Source: Gnetum montanum | Taxonomy: Eukaryota; Streptophyta; Gnetopsida; Gnetales; Gnetaceae | Assembly: GCA_015680685.1 (NCBI GenBank) | Contig: MNCI01000996.1 | Coordinates: forward strand, 1,260-55,883 | Direction of reading: 5' to 3' | Length of the DNA: 54,624 nucleotides | In this document: piece after piece, positions 54,490 through 54,624 of the stretch | Numbering within the stretch: the first letter of the stretch is position 1 | How the letters are laid out: each line of letters opens with the position of its first letter | Program-made: the position numbers and the translations under genes | The notes under the pieces: generated by a model | The model's database searches: none | What the model saw: the letters and a program-made list of their open reading frames with translations, nothing else | Told to the model about the DNA's origin: nothing

Positions 54490-54624
54490 AGATCTCTCCC
54501 TCACAACTCAGTCATGGGGGAGATGGCCACCTATGCTAACCATATGGGGCCCTCGGGTTCTTTTTCAGTTTTTGTTTTACACCTTTTTGTTTTACAACGT
54601 TTTTGTTTTACACATTTTTGTTTT
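54490..54624. repeat. non-coding segment with TTTTTGTTTTACAC repeats (copy 2)
   Basis: Matches copy 1 at 52080: 'gatctctccc', 'gggggagatggccac', 'atgctaacc', then at least four TTTTTGTTTTACA units, and runs off the window. It suggests a second Athila-like copy beginning or lying to the right. Confidence 0.75.

Overview
The window looks like nuclear DNA of a land plant with a large, transposon-rich genome. A gymnosperm is plausible but not proven. Three things point this way: one spliced gene of clear plant type, kilobase-scale introns loaded with old repeats, and decayed retroelements of plant lineages (Ty3/gypsy including an Athila-like one, L1, RTE, tRNA-derived SINEs). I see no bacterial operon, rRNA gene or CRISPR array.

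The only gene that looks functional is on the + strand at 12813-42243. It encodes the large subunit of the nuclear cap-binding complex, CBP80 (ABH1 in Arabidopsis). I could join 19 exons into one uninterrupted frame of 871 codons plus a stop, with GT-AG borders throughout. Intron 7 (about 7.0 kb), intron 11 (about 4.8 kb), intron 1 (about 3.7 kb) and intron 10 (about 3.3 kb) are long because of repeats. Intron 7 holds a decayed Merlin/ISXO2-type DDE transposase gene and an LTR. Intron 10 holds RTE-type LINE remains and a 158-bp tandem duplication. Intron 11 holds a GC-rich, internally deleted L1 LINE in antisense, with a 17-bp target-site duplication.

Left of the gene (1-12.5 kb) are nested retrotransposons. 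A minus-strand gypsy gag (about 640-1535 and 6760-6900) is interrupted by a gag-only LTR element: LTR at 1550-1767, LTR at 4959-5705, and a third LTR at 6021-6759 in inverted orientation. After that come a 108-bp tandem duplication, about 2.6 kb of a degenerate short-period repeat (8450-11110) and two SINE copies.

Right of the gene (42.3-54.6 kb) are fragments of an AT-rich LINE, an unidentified decayed coding block (44949 to about 45400), and a long + strand Athila-like Ty3/gypsy relic. That relic has a tRNA-Asp-type primer-binding site at 45779, then gag, protease, RT, RNase H and integrase as far as about 52050. Its non-coding 3' part continues to the window edge.

The least expected item is the Merlin/ISXO2-like transposase relic in intron 7 (22480-23579), possibly bounded by inverted repeats at 21991 and 23699. 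Next is an array of AGACGTCT-type palindromes, in various states of CpG decay, upstream of the TATA boxes of two otherwise different LTR families.
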